Positions 35,855-44,493 of a stretch of DNA of 64,000 nucleotides are shown here, piece after piece; the first letter of the stretch is position 1; each line of letters starts with the position of its first letter. Origin of the DNA: Pseudomonas abietaniphila (GTDB taxonomy: Bacteria > Pseudomonadota > Gammaproteobacteria > Pseudomonadales > Pseudomonadaceae); assembly GCF_039697315.1 (NCBI RefSeq), contig NZ_CP155619.1, forward strand, positions 682,001-746,000, read 5' to 3'. A program made the position numbers and the translations under genes. The notes beneath the pieces were generated by a model that ran no database searches, was not told where the DNA came from, and was given only the letters and a program-made list of their open reading frames with translations.

Positions 35855-36775
35855 TCAGCGACGCCCGGCTGGCGTGAGATGGGCACTCAGGTAGGTAAGT
35901 AACGCGCTCACCTTTGGCAACGCCTCACGACTTTTGAGCCATACCAGGTTCATCGGCATGCCTTCGGTGGCGAGGTGCGGCAGCACTTCGATCAGTCTGC
36001 CGCTGCTCAGATGCGTTTGAACCAGCCAGGTCGGTAATTGCGCGATGCCAAGCCCTGCCAGAACGGCCATGACCTCACCCTCCCCGTCCCCCACGGCGAT
36101 GTGGGGATGAATGATCCTGCGCTCCCTGTCTCCCGGTTGTCGGCCTTTGAAATACCACGGGATGGTCATCCCATCGTTCTGCCCGTAGCCCACGCATTGG
36201 TGCCGGTCCAGATCGGCCTCCGAAGCCGGTTCCCCGTAGCGTTCCAGGTAGTCAGGCGACGCGCAGAAAATGAGTTTCTGGGTGCCGAAGAACTGATGCC
36301 CTATGGTCGAGGGCCACGCATCGGAGCCCCCGATCCTCACGACGATATCGATACCCTCGTGTACCGGGTCGACGTAACGGTCGGAAAACGAGACATGCGG
36401 AGAGAGTCGCGGGTGCAGCTTCATGAACTCGAGAATCAGCGGCAGAACGTGCAAGCGGCCATAGGACGCGGGCAAATCGATACGGACCTTGCCCTGTGGC
36501 TCGGTCTGCGTCGACGTCAGGGCAATCTCGACCTCCTCCAGATCGGAAAGCACCGTGGTGCAGGTGCGGTAGAAGGTCTCCCCGGCTTCCGTCAGCGACA
36601 ATCGACGCGTGGTGCGTTGGAACAACCGCGTACCCAGGCGCCCTTCCAGTCGCGCGATGCTTTTGCTGACGGCAGAGTTGGTAAGGCTCAGGCGTTCAGC
36701 TGCCGCAGTGAAGCTGCCCATATCGGCAACGATGACGAACACATCAATGCCCTTGAGCCGTTCGGAAGAAAACAT
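35855..36775 (-). CDS. LysR family transcriptional regulator
   Basis: 306 residues; HTH ADMGSFTAAAERLSLTNSAVS and QRTTRRLSLTEAG. GGAG lies 5 bases before the ATG. Divergent from the DHA1 transporter at 36884 across 108 bases, so the pump is the likely target; this matches a common inducible-efflux arrangement in pseudomonads. Effector unknown. Confidence 0.92.
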   Translation of the reverse strand: MFSSERLKGIDVFVIVADMGSFTAAAERLSLTNSAVSKSIARLEGRLGTRLFQRTTRRLSLTEAGETFYRTCTTVLSDLEEVEIALTSTQTEPQGKVRIDLPASYGRLHVLPLILEFMKLHPRLSPHVSFSDRYVDPVHEGIDIVVRIGGSDAWPSTIGHQFFGTQKLIFCASPDYLERYGEPASEADLDRHQCVGYGQNDGMTIPWYFKGRQPGDRERRIIHPHIAVGDGEGEVMAVLAGLGIAQLPTWLVQTHLSSGRLIEVLPHLATEGMPMNLVWLKSREALPKVSALLTYLSAHLTPAGRR

Positions 36776-36883
36776 AGCCGCTCCAATTAGTGAATCTGGT
36801 TCCAGTCACTCGGTAAAAACCAGCCAAGATAAAACACAATTTCTCCAATAGGCTATGCCGAAATCCGTTTGGAGTTAAGCACC

Positions 36884-38074
36884 ATGCAGTCCCCTTCCAC
36901 GGCAAGCGCCACGCTGAACCCTGCTGAAACCTCAGGTTCAGGGCTTCAGATCCTGATCATGGCGGTCGCGGCCTTCATCATCGTCACCACCGAATTCCTG
37001 ATCGTCGGTCTGCTGCCCGCCCTGTCCCGAGACCTGAACATCTCCATCGCCCTGGCGGGTCAGGTGGTCACCCTGTTCGCCTTTACCGTCATGCTGTTCG
37101 GGCCTGTTCTCACTGCCAAACTGGCTCACGTTGAACGCAAGAAGCTGTTCACGTTGATCCTCATGGTATTCGCCGCCTCCAATGTCCTGGCGGCGGTCTC
37201 CACCAACATCTGGATAATGGCATTGGCACGCTTCATCCCCGCTCTGGCATTGCCCGTATTCTGGGGAACAGCCAGCGAAACCGCTGGACAGCTCGCAGGT
37301 CCGGGTCAATCGGGCAAGGCCGTAGGACGGGTCTATCTGGGCATTACGGCAGCGCTGGTATTTGGGGTGCCGCTGGGCACGCTGGCGGCCGACTCGGTGG
37401 GCTGGCGCGGAAGTTTCTGGATTCTGGCCGCGATCTCCTTTTTCATCGGCGTGCTGATGCACCTTGTGATGCCACAGTTGCCGGTGTCCGCCAGTGCGCA
37501 CCCTGATCAGAAACAAACCGCGATCCTGCGCCAACCGCGCTTCCTCGCTCATCTGTTGCTGTCGATCCTGACCTTCACCTCGCTGTTCACCGCTTACACC
37601 TACCTGGCGGACATCCTTGAGCGACTGGGTGGCATTCCTGCAGGTCAGGTGGGCTGGTGGCTGATGGGCTTCGGCGCGATCGGCATGGTCGGTAACCACC
37701 TGGGCGGCAGCATGGTCGACCGCAAGCCGCTCGCCGCGATGGTGCTGTTTCTCGTGCTGGCTGGTGCAGGCATGCTCGCGGCGGTGCCTCTGGCGCCGAA
37801 TCACACGTGGCTGATCGTTGCGCTGGTGGCATGGGGTATCGGATACACCGCGCTCTTCGTCGTGTGCCAGGTTCGGGTCATGCAAGCCGGGTCGCACGCT
37901 CAAGCACTGGCCGCTTCCATGAACATCTCCGCAGCCAACGCCGGCATCGGCCTGGGTGCCATCTTCGGCGGTATCGGCATTGGCCACTTCGGCCTGGGCT
38001 CGATCGGCATCATCGCCACCCTCATCGCTGCGCTGGCAGTGATCGTCGCATTGCTGATGATGCGTCGTCAGTAA
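36884..38074 (+). CDS. MFS transporter, DHA1 family (AraJ/YdhP-like efflux)
   Basis: 396 residues, twelve spans. TTEFLIVGLLPALSRDL near the start and the GxLADxxGRK-like loop (AKLAHVERKK) mark the DHA1 sugar/drug exporters. The ATG at 36884 has GGAG 9 bases upstream; a TTG at 36869 is possible but poorer. It is alone with its divergent LysR. It resembles the exporter at 4280-5473. Confidence 0.9.
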   Translation: MQSPSTASATLNPAETSGSGLQILIMAVAAFIIVTTEFLIVGLLPALSRDLNISIALAGQVVTLFAFTVMLFGPVLTAKLAHVERKKLFTLILMVFAASNVLAAVSTNIWIMALARFIPALALPVFWGTASETAGQLAGPGQSGKAVGRVYLGITAALVFGVPLGTLAADSVGWRGSFWILAAISFFIGVLMHLVMPQLPVSASAHPDQKQTAILRQPRFLAHLLLSILTFTSLFTAYTYLADILERLGGIPAGQVGWWLMGFGAIGMVGNHLGGSMVDRKPLAAMVLFLVLAGAGMLAAVPLAPNHTWLIVALVAWGIGYTALFVVCQVRVMQAGSHAQALAASMNISAANAGIGLGAIFGGIGIGHFGLGSIGIIATLIAALAVIVALLMMRRQ

Positions 38075-38309
38075 TCACAAGGGCTGCAACCTTTCTGCAG
38101 GTCGCGGCCCTCGTTTACTTCCTGATTCCGTCCGTGAAAAAGATACTCTCGGCCTGTTCAGCCAACGCAGGCCGGGTCGTGTGGCGTAGCGAAGCGGTCG
38201 TCGACATACTGAGTGAACGCATGAGGCGTGCACGAGTGAGTGGCGCCCCTGGCTTTCTCGTGGGCCAAGCCATGGCTATATTTATGGGGAGAAAAGCAGC
38301 CGAAGAGCT
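38075..38309. other. Start of a gene-poor accessory patch
   Basis: Short frames only; no family features. Together with 38529-38715 this makes more than 400 bases of weakly coding DNA on either side of a doubtful small ORF. From here rightward the dispersed CTTTGGGTCGA motif begins to appear. Confidence 0.5.
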
Positions 38310-38528
38310 ATGAAAAATCTTGTTGCTCGTTTCCCTTGGTGGACAGAGTTGCTGGGGCCGATTGTATGGGGGCTAATCTTAGGCTGGCGTGCTATCGATT
38401 TGCCGGGCGCTGCAGACAGGAAAACTATACCAGCGCTCCTGTACCTGGGAATTGTTCGCTTGAGAGATGTTCAGAAGACAGCGAGGCTTTCTGGGGCGAG
38501 CCAGCACACGTCTAATCCCCCAGCTTGA
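38310..38528 (+). CDS. Doubtful small membrane protein
   Basis: 72 residues with one hydrophobic stretch (WWTELLGPIVWGLILGWRAIDL, in part) and a charged tail. A GAAGAG lies 2 bases before the ATG and GGGGAG 18 bases before, so initiation is uncertain. It could be the remains of a longer membrane protein or a genuine small one. I do not recognise it. Confidence 0.3.
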   Translation: MKNLVARFPWWTELLGPIVWGLILGWRAIDLPGAADRKTIPALLYLGIVRLRDVQKTARLSGASQHTSNPPA

Positions 38529-38620
38529 TTTATGTGAAGATGCCGGAGCTAAAACCATATGCAATAAACGCCTCGCTCCGGGCATCAGCAAAATCGCCGC
38601 AGAGAGACGATTCTGACCGG

Positions 38621-38645
38621 CAGCTTTGGGTCGAAAGCGGACATG
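38621..38645 (+). repeat. Dispersed motif, copy 1 (CTTTGGGTCGA form)
   Basis: CAGCTTTGGGTCGAAAGCGG: GCTTT and AAAGC form a 5-bp stem around GGGTCG. It belongs to a family seen at least nine times between 38.6 and 63.2 kb. Confidence 0.7.
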
Positions 38646-38715
38646 CGAGCCACCGAAATGAACCCGAAACCGACAAGATCAACTATTCCGGCGGGATTGA
38701 GGGCGATCTGAATGC

Positions 38716-39392
38716 TCACTCCTTGATACTGAAGCGCTCAATCATCTCTAACGACGCGGCCTTGAGTTTTTCCCGATCATCCAGTAATGCAGCAGCAAAA
38801 CGCACGGTTACTAGCGCGGGGACTCGATCAAGGAAGTAACTCAGCTTGCATGTATCTGTGGCCCTTGGGTTATCAGGGTAATACCGGCATTCCACCAATT
38901 CTATAGAGGGGCCAGTCGCCGGTTTCCAATATAATTTGAAGGGGCCTCTTCCGTACACAGGATCGATACCATCCAAGCCGGTAAATCCATTCGACACCAG
39001 CGCCGATACCGGCCCCAGATGCTCCATCTCGCCAGTATATCTAGCAACAGTCGCATCGAAGGTGTGTGTTCCCGAAACCACAGAAAGGAGAGTAACGGTG
39101 ACAGCAATGTGCTTTTTGTTCGGATCGTTGTGTTGATTGAAACCAGTGGCTGGCGACAGTGAAGGGTAATAAAACTCTAGTGTCACCGTCTGGATTTTTC
39201 TCTCGCATTTTGCAGGGTCTTGCCGTGGCTGGTTTTTTGCCCACACATCACCTACTCGCTCCATGGGAAAGTAAAGGTAGCCGCTGGGTACCGAGAAAGT
39301 GAGGCTACCAAGCGTGCCACAGGTATCCCCTGTGCCGAAGCCGCTACGGCCCACGAGGAACAGAGTATAAATAGCAGCCGACCGACCGTCAT
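38716..39392 (-). pseudogene. Exported protein gene with a one-base frameshift
   Basis: Two frames must be joined. From the ATG at 39392 (AGGGA 8 bases upstream) one frame gives a clean signal peptide, MTVGRLLFILCSSWAVAASAQ. The other frame then carries a long cysteine-containing mature domain (GDTCGTLGSLTFSVPSGYLYF and on to FSIKE). The switch falls at a run of four G (plus-strand CCCC 39327-39330); a fifth G would read AQ-GDTCG without a break. So either a real inactivation or a homopolymer sequencing error. The mature domain, about 200 residues with four or more Cys, is exported, of unknown family. Confidence 0.7.
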
Positions 39393-39585
39393 TCGATCAT
39401 TCCCTGACCAGTACTGTAGTTGACCGATTCCGATGCCTGCCGGGCATGTGCTTCGCCGCAATCAGTTTGAATTCATGAGTGTGCTTTGCCGTTGGTGCCG
39501 CCGATTCCACAAATTGCATGCTGGCTCTACTAATTGGCACCGGCGATCCCTGCTACGAGAGTACGTGCTTCAGCTAACCCCGAGC

Positions 39586-39610
39586 GGCAACTATCGGCCA
39601 GGAGCAGCCG
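39586..39610 (+). repeat. Dispersed motif, copy 2 (TCGGCCAG form)
   Basis: GGCAACTATCGGCCAGGAGC, ending 4 bases before the stop codon of the acetyltransferase. TCGGCCAGAAGCGG-type copies are close to the reverse complement of the CTTTGGGTCGA type. Confidence 0.6.
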
Positions 39611-39614
39611 CTCG

Positions 39615-40094
39615 CTAAAGCGATTTTCGGTAGACGACAAAACCAGATTTTTCAGCGACCTTGTCGTACAAGCGCATAGCGGTAGTATTGGACTCGTGCG
39701 TTTGCCAGTAGACCCGGCCTATCTCCTGCTGTTTGGCATAGGCGTAAACTTCCTCAATTAGCAAGCGAGCTACGCCCTTGCCTCTGGCGCTTTCCGCTGT
39801 GAAAACGTCTTGCAAATAGCAGCTCGGTTGCAGCTGGATTGTGCTGCGATGAAATAAGCAGTGTGCCAACCCAATCAATCGGTTTGCTCGTTCGGCAACA
39901 AAAGCATGCATTGGCTCGTAGGCATCAAAAAAGCGCAGCCAAGTTGTATGTGTGACTTCGTCCGGTAACGCAGTGTTTCCAACCCGCCCGTAAAAAGCGT
40001 TGTAGCCGTCCCACAGCACCTTCCAGGCCTCGAAGTCAGCAGGGTTTGCCTTGCGGATTATCACCTGATCGTCACCGGCATCACACATCTGCAT
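39615..40094 (-). CDS. GNAT family N-acetyltransferase
   Basis: 159 residues. IIRKANPADF at the start, the acetyl-CoA loop motif in ARGKGVARLLIEEVYAYAKQ and the terminal RLYDKVAEKSGFVVYRK strand. The ATG at 40094 has GGGGAG 5 bases upstream. It transfers acetyl from acetyl-CoA to an amine of unknown identity. It sits between mobile-looking sequences and probably arrived with the accessory patch. Confidence 0.9.
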   Translation of the reverse strand: MQMCDAGDDQVIIRKANPADFEAWKVLWDGYNAFYGRVGNTALPDEVTHTTWLRFFDAYEPMHAFVAERANRLIGLAHCLFHRSTIQLQPSCYLQDVFTAESARGKGVARLLIEEVYAYAKQQEIGRVYWQTHESNTTAMRLYDKVAEKSGFVVYRKSL

Positions 40095-40190
40095 AAAATC
40101 TCCCCTTTGCATTCTCAGCGTCCCACAAAGTCTATCGGGTTTCTGCGAAAGGGCTTTGGCTGGAGGCAGTTTTGGGTCGACATAGGCCGC

Positions 40191-40252
40191 TGCTCACGGA
40201 GCATGATGGTCAAACCCGATGCAAACGGGTGGTCAAGTCTGTGCAATTACCC
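40191..40252 (+). repeat. Left end of the cassette
   Basis: Outer TG plus two 23-base units: TGGTCAAACCCGATGCAAAC and TGGTCAAGTCTGTGCAATTA. The second unit resembles the third unit of the right end, as if one central unit were lost. Confidence 0.6.
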
Positions 40253-40442
40253 AGATGATTGCGAAACTCTCCGAGGATGCAGATCGGCTGGCTCCCAAGA
40301 GATTTGAACGCACGACAAGAAAACTTACCGGAGAGCCGGAATAGTGGGCACTATGGCGTGATCTCTCGAAAGCATCGAAGCTGCCCCCGAGCAGCTACAC
40401 TTCACAATGACATACGATCCCCCTAGCGCCTAAGCCGAAAGT

Positions 40443-40463
40443 CCGGCTAAGCGCCGGTTTTTT
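40443..40463 (+). terminator. Rho-independent terminator
   Basis: CCGGC (40443-40447) pairs with GCCGG (40453-40457) and is followed by six T. An overlapping AGCCG/CGGCT stem begins just before it. No gene clearly precedes it, so it may be a relic of the sequence the cassette came from, or insulate the glycine-zipper gene. Confidence 0.6.
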
Positions 40464-40511
40464 CTTAATTCGTTCCCCCCCAACGCCACTTCACTTATCA
40501 AGGTTGAAATC

Positions 40512-40928
40512 ATGCGAATTACTCTGCCCATATTAGTTTTAGGGTTTCTTGCCACTCAAGGTGCAATGGCTGCCGGCGATGGCACGGCTGCCGTTGGTGG
40601 GGGTATTGGCGGCGCGCTTGGTAATGTCATCGGCCAGCAGATGGGCGGAAGTACAGGCGCAGCTGTAGGAGCGGGTGTGGGGGGTGCGGCTGGCGGCGCT
40701 TTAGGCGCTGGGAAAGGTAACAAGACTGAGGCCGCAATTGGCGGCGGGCTGGGCTCGGCTGGCGGATCGATAATCGGCAACCAGTTAGGCGGAGCAACCG
40801 GTTCGACGGTTGGCGCAGGCCTGGGCGGGGCTGCTGGCGGCGCAGTGGGTAATAACGTAGGCAATAGTGACGGCGGTGGTCGATCTCACGGAAAGCGACA
40901 CGGTCACAAAAAGAATAAACACGATTGA
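40512..40928 (+). CDS. Glycine-zipper domain exported protein
   Basis: 138 residues. Signal peptide LPILVLGFLATQGAMAAG, then two near-identical glycine-zipper modules of about 37 residues (28-65 and 77-113; each contains a GGxTGxxVGAGxGGAAGGAxG run), and a His/Lys-rich tail. Glycine zippers form tightly packed membrane helices and often occur in outer-membrane or cell-envelope proteins. The ATG follows AAGGTTGAAATC. The gene is the only one inside the inverted-repeat cassette. No specific role can be assigned. Confidence 0.85.
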   Translation: MRITLPILVLGFLATQGAMAAGDGTAAVGGGIGGALGNVIGQQMGGSTGAAVGAGVGGAAGGALGAGKGNKTEAAIGGGLGSAGGSIIGNQLGGATGSTVGAGLGGAAGGAVGNNVGNSDGGGRSHGKRHGHKKNKHD

Positions 40929-40970
40929 GATTCAGGGTGTTTATTCCCGAACTCTAGTGCTCGTGCGAAA

Positions 40971-41050
40971 TTGCACTCCACCTGACCATCCGCTTGCATT
41001 TGACCTGACCAGTCATTTGCATCGGATTTGACCAGCACCCTGCGTGGCCA
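40971..41050 (-). repeat. Right end of the cassette
   Basis: Read on the minus strand from 41050: 16-base outer part, then three 23-base units starting TGGTCAAATCCGATG, TGGTCAGGTCAAATG and TGGTCAGGTGGAGTG. It faces the left end in inverted orientation. Confidence 0.6.
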
Positions 41051-41146
41051 TGACTGGGAGAGAACGGCCCGAGGCGGACTGTGGACAGCTTCCCGTTCAG
41101 CCCCATACGCCGTTTGGTCTGAATGCAATTTTCTGAGGGGGTCATG

Positions 41147-41515
41147 ATGCTGGTAGTTGCCATTGATCGAGACAGCGTCCACCCGGGAGACGATCTGATC
41201 AGCCATGCTAACTCAGTCAAGCTCGATCCGGTTGCAACACTGCGTATAGCGTTAGAAGCCATACAGGCCATGCACTACCTTTCCAGCATCAGTGGGGATG
41301 AGGCTACCTGGATTATCTGCGCGTCAGGCCAACCAATTGGAGTTATCGCACAGCAATGGGCGGCGCCCAAACTAGTGGTACCCATCGAGAGTCTGGTAAC
41401 GCAGTTTTTTGGAGGAGACGAACCTGTCCTTTTCTTTAAATACTGGTGCCAGACAGATCCTCACGTTGTTTTTTCACGCATCGAAGCAGGAGAGGTGTTG
41501 CCTTCCCGATATTAG
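41147..41515 (+). CDS. Hypothetical protein
   Basis: 122 residues from ATG 41147, which has GAGGGGG 5 bases upstream (a second ATG three bases earlier is too close). It starts MLVVAIDRDSVHPGDD and contains a cytoplasmic alpha/beta pattern with no signal peptide. Length, ribosome-binding site and codon use support a real gene. I do not recognise the family; small immunity-type or orphan accessory proteins look like this, but that is only an impression. Confidence 0.65.
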   Translation: MLVVAIDRDSVHPGDDLISHANSVKLDPVATLRIALEAIQAMHYLSSISGDEATWIICASGQPIGVIAQQWAAPKLVVPIESLVTQFFGGDEPVLFFKYWCQTDPHVVFSRIEAGEVLPSRY

Positions 41516-41546
41516 CGTTCCCAGTTGAAGAGGCAGCCGGGTGTCC

Positions 41547-41560
41547 GCTTTGGGTCGATT
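41547..41560 (+). repeat. Dispersed motif, copy 3, abutting the MITE
   Basis: GCTTTGGGTCGATT, ending one base before the terminal inverted repeat of the MITE-like element. Confidence 0.7.
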
Positions 41561-41561
41561 G

Positions 41562-41729
41562 TGTTGAAAAAGTCGGTCCTTCCAGACTGCCCGCGTACTG
41601 ACTGCTGAAAACGCTGTTTTTGCGCGCAGCTACGCAAAATCTGAGCCCGCAATCTTCTGCTCAAAGTAAAGATTTCAATCTCAAGCGCGTACTTTTCTGC
41701 CGTGGAAACCATGGCCTACTTTTTCAACA
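41562..41729. mobile_element. MITE-like element, 168 bp
   Basis: Perfect 12-bp terminal inverted repeats: TGTTGAAAAAGT at 41562-41573 and ACTTTTTCAACA at 41718-41729. The interior has no gene. CTTTGGGTCGATT lies directly outside the left end and ATCGGTCGATAGCGGTC outside the right end, which suggests it landed inside, or always travels with, the dispersed motif. No transposase with matching ends is in the window. Confidence 0.75.
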
Positions 41730-41732
41730 GAA

Positions 41733-41750
41733 TCGGTCGATAGCGGTCGC
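41733..41750 (+). repeat. Dispersed motif half beside the MITE
   Basis: TCGGTCGATAGCGGTCGC, a degenerate TCGGCCAGAAGCGGAC-type copy on the right flank of the MITE-like element. Confidence 0.45.
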
Positions 41751-42087
41751 TCGTGCGCAGAGGCCTTCGTAGCGGAGAAAACCACGCTGGCTTGAGATTC
41801 AGGATTTGCGAAGGGGCACAGATACTGGGGAGATAGGCAGACTCAATACCTATCGGCTGCATACTCTTATCGAGTTCAAAACTGCCGACGCATCCCTAGC
41901 CGGGTAGCTATGCATTCACGACATCGACATTTTGAGTGGCAAGCTAAAGGGTGAGCGATGAAACGAATGTTGTCATCGACGACGCCGCAGACCAATGCGC
42001 ACCGGGATGTCTTAACGGCTTTAAACAAACTTACGACAGCGGTGAGCGAGCTACCAGTGGCGCCGTGGCAGCGATGTAGCACGCTGC

Positions 42088-44493
42088 TCAGCTATCTACC
42101 AGCAGCTTATCCATGGTAATGGGGAGGTCACGAACACGCTTGCCGGTGGCGTGGTAGACAGCATTGTTGATAGCCGCTGCCACGCCGACTATTCCCAGTT
42201 CGCCCACCGCTTTACCGCCCAGAGCAGTAGCCTGCAGGTCTGGTACGCCCACTGAAATCGTCGTTATTTCAGGCACATCGGCGTTCACCGCAACCAGATA
42301 GTCGGCGAGACTTGCGCTGACAACTCGACCCGTCCGGGGATCGAAAACACCATCCTCCAGAAGAGCCTGTCCTAGCCCCATAATCATGCCCCCCATCCAC
42401 TGACTTCTTGCAAGTGTCGGGTTAAAAACCTTACCACTGTCGAATGCGCCGACCATGCGCCGTACTCGGACGGTACCGAAATCCTCGTCTACCCGGACCT
42501 CGACGAATTGAGCGCTCCATGCGTGAGCCGATAATCCGCCCATGGTCGGAGCGACCATTTGCTTAAAGGTTCGACCTGCCTGAAAACGATCTTGCGCGGT
42601 GGCGTTCTCACCGAAGGTATCGCCACTCGCCTCTACGGTCTCACGGCCGGAGAGGGTCATCAGCGCGACAAGGTCGAGCCCGCTTGCTGGCCTGCGCTTG
42701 AGACGTATCTGGCCGTCCCGGATAACCAGGTCCTCGATCCTTGTGTGCAGGAGCGGTGATTGATTCGCCTCGGTGGCCAGTCTCAGCAAAGCGCTCTTCA
42801 GATTCAGTGCGGCCTTGTGCACAGCCCCCACCAGGACATTCGCCAGCTGCGAGCCTCCCGCTAAAGGGGCGAGCGGCAAGCTGGTATCTCCCAATAGAAC
42901 AGTAACGCGATCGGTCGATACGTCGAAGACTTGCGCAACGGTTTGCGCCAGGATGGTGTAGGTTCCGGTGCCCATATCGATCCCGGCACTGCGAACTATC
43001 CATTGTCCATCCTGGCGGAATGTAAGCTGGGCCTGGCCAGGCGTTCGGCGTACCGGGTAGGTTCCTGAAGCCATCCCCCAGCCGATCAGCTCACGCCCCT
43101 CACGCATCGAGCGAGGCTGGTGGGACCGCCTTGCCCAGCCAAAGGCCTGCGCCCCGGCAGCGTAGGCTTCCTTAAGGCGGCGAGTGGTCCATGGCGCGTT
43201 GGCCTGATGATCGAATTCTGCATAGTTCTTCAGTCGCAGCTCGAGGGGATCCATGCCCAGCGCATAAGCCAGCTCGTCCATCGCGGTTTCAAGCGCATAG
43301 GCGCTGGGATTCTCTCCAGGTGCACGCAGCCATCCGGGATTTACGGTATGCACCCGCCGAAGGGAATGTGTCGACGAAAAGTTGGGCACCGCATACATCA
43401 GGGGCGTGACTGCATTGCAAGGTTCCTGATGTATATCCTCCATGGCCGTCTCATTCCAGCTGGTGTGACTGATCGCCAATAGCGTTCCGTCCTCCCTGGC
43501 GCCGATGGACAGAGCCTGTCGGGTCTTGGGGCGTCCCCCGTAACCTGTGAACGTCTGTTGACGCGTCAGCGAGGTCTTGATGGGGCGCCCTAATGCTCGC
43601 GCAGCTGCACAGGTAATGGCGACATGTGGATGTGGAGACACCTTGCTCCCGAAGCCACCCCCGATGAAAGGCGATAAGACGTGAACGTTGTCCACATCGA
43701 TGCCCATCCATTCAGCGATCACCCCGCCTGCCCCGCCGACCCACTGACTGGGCTCCCATACCGTCAATTCGTCCCCATCCCACGCCGCGATGCAGGCGTG
43801 CAATTCGATCGGAACGTTGTATTCCCTCGGTGTGGTATACACCCCGTCTACACGCACCTGCGCTGTCTTCATAGCTTGCGCGGCATCCCCCCAGCTAACG
43901 TTCAGTTCTTCAACCGGCAGCTCGGGTGAATCATCAGCTTGCGCCTGTAGAGTCGGTGTGAACGCCTCATACTCGACCTGAATCAGATGTGCTGCCTCGG
44001 TGGCCTGCTCCAAGGTTTCAGCTACGACGAAGCCGATATGCTGGCCATTCCAGAGCACGCGGTCGTCCTGCAGCGGAAGGAAATTTTCCGTTGCTGCTCC
44101 CCCTTTGCTGTAAACCAGTGCCGGCAAGATTTTTGGTGCGTTGAGGTGGGAGTACACCGCAAGTACCCCGGGCGCCGCCATGGCCTCTTTCACGACCATC
44201 CGGGTGATTCGGCCTGAAGCGATCGTGGATTGCACGAGAACGCCGAAAGCCAAACCCTCGACGTGGTGTTCAATGGCGTAGGGGGCTAGCCCTGTTACCT
44301 TCAGCTTCCCGTCCACCCGCTGCACTGGAGCGCCCAAGCCCGCTTTTTCCATCGGTGCGTTGGCCGATGCAGAACTCGGTGCGGTTGGAGCGTCACTGGC
44401 AGCGACCTGGGCTGGCAACACGCCTGCGGCGGCACCGACAGCCATGGCTTGAAGCATCTCGCGGCGGGTGAGATCAAGATTAATCGGGTCCAT
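42088..44493 (-). CDS. Aldehyde oxidoreductase, molybdopterin-binding subunit (PaoC/XdhB-type)
   Basis: 801 residues of the xanthine-oxidase-family large subunit. GFGSKVSPHPH and KAVGELGIVG are molybdopterin contacts, the latter with the catalytic Glu765. The N-terminus has a Tat-like signal (LTRREMLQAMAVGAAAGVLPAQVAASDA, in part), unusual because in E. coli PaoABC the Tat signal is on the 2Fe-2S subunit. The complex oxidises aldehydes or N-heterocycles to acids or lactams, probably in the periplasm. It overlaps the FAD subunit gene as TAATG. No maturation chaperone (XdhC/PaoD-like) is nearby. Confidence 0.93.
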   Translation of the reverse strand: MDPINLDLTRREMLQAMAVGAAAGVLPAQVAASDAPTAPSSASANAPMEKAGLGAPVQRVDGKLKVTGLAPYAIEHHVEGLAFGVLVQSTIASGRITRMVVKEAMAAPGVLAVYSHLNAPKILPALVYSKGGAATENFLPLQDDRVLWNGQHIGFVVAETLEQATEAAHLIQVEYEAFTPTLQAQADDSPELPVEELNVSWGDAAQAMKTAQVRVDGVYTTPREYNVPIELHACIAAWDGDELTVWEPSQWVGGAGGVIAEWMGIDVDNVHVLSPFIGGGFGSKVSPHPHVAITCAAARALGRPIKTSLTRQQTFTGYGGRPKTRQALSIGAREDGTLLAISHTSWNETAMEDIHQEPCNAVTPLMYAVPNFSSTHSLRRVHTVNPGWLRAPGENPSAYALETAMDELAYALGMDPLELRLKNYAEFDHQANAPWTTRRLKEAYAAGAQAFGWARRSHQPRSMREGRELIGWGMASGTYPVRRTPGQAQLTFRQDGQWIVRSAGIDMGTGTYTILAQTVAQVFDVSTDRVTVLLGDTSLPLAPLAGGSQLANVLVGAVHKAALNLKSALLRLATEANQSPLLHTRIEDLVIRDGQIRLKRRPASGLDLVALMTLSGRETVEASGDTFGENATAQDRFQAGRTFKQMVAPTMGGLSAHAWSAQFVEVRVDEDFGTVRVRRMVGAFDSGKVFNPTLARSQWMGGMIMGLGQALLEDGVFDPRTGRVVSASLADYLVAVNADVPEITTISVGVPDLQATALGGKAVGELGIVGVAAAINNAVYHATGKRVRDLPITMDKLLVDS

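Larger units (their letters stand above)
40095..40511. other. Gene-free stretch with cassette left end and a terminator
   Basis: No ORF with support. It holds the dispersed motif TTTTGGGTCGA (40170-40180), the left inverted repeat of the glycine-zipper cassette (from 40191) and a terminator at 40443-40463. A tract near 40290-40310 looks faintly like a tRNA T-arm but has no cloverleaf. Confidence 0.6.
40191..41050. mobile_element. Possible transposase-less cassette with multi-repeat inverted ends
   Basis: Both ends carry 23-bp direct repeats opening with TGGTCA: two at the left (40207, 40230) and three, on the other strand, at the right (to 41035). Outside them the last 16 bases also match: TGCTCACGGAGCATGA on the left and TGGCCACGCAGGGTGC on the right. 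Such inverted arrays of direct repeats are a trait of IS21-family ends. The interior has no transposase or helper ATPase, only the glycine-zipper gene and a terminator. A dispersed-motif half site lies just outside each end. No target duplication could be defined, so the exact borders are tentative. Confidence 0.55.
41516..42087. other. Gene-free stretch with MITE-like element
   Basis: Contains the dispersed motif at 41547-41558, the MITE-like element 41562-41729 and a further motif copy at 41733-41750. Between 41750 and 42087 I see only short frames with no family features. Confidence 0.6.

Noticed and set aside
38525..38839. 104-residue plus-strand frame
   Set aside because: Runs over the dispersed motif and into the antisense of the frameshifted gene; composition is not protein-like.
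40280..40330. tRNA-like T-arm sequence on the minus strand
   Set aside because: GTTCAAATC resembles a T-loop but no acceptor, D or anticodon stem can be drawn.
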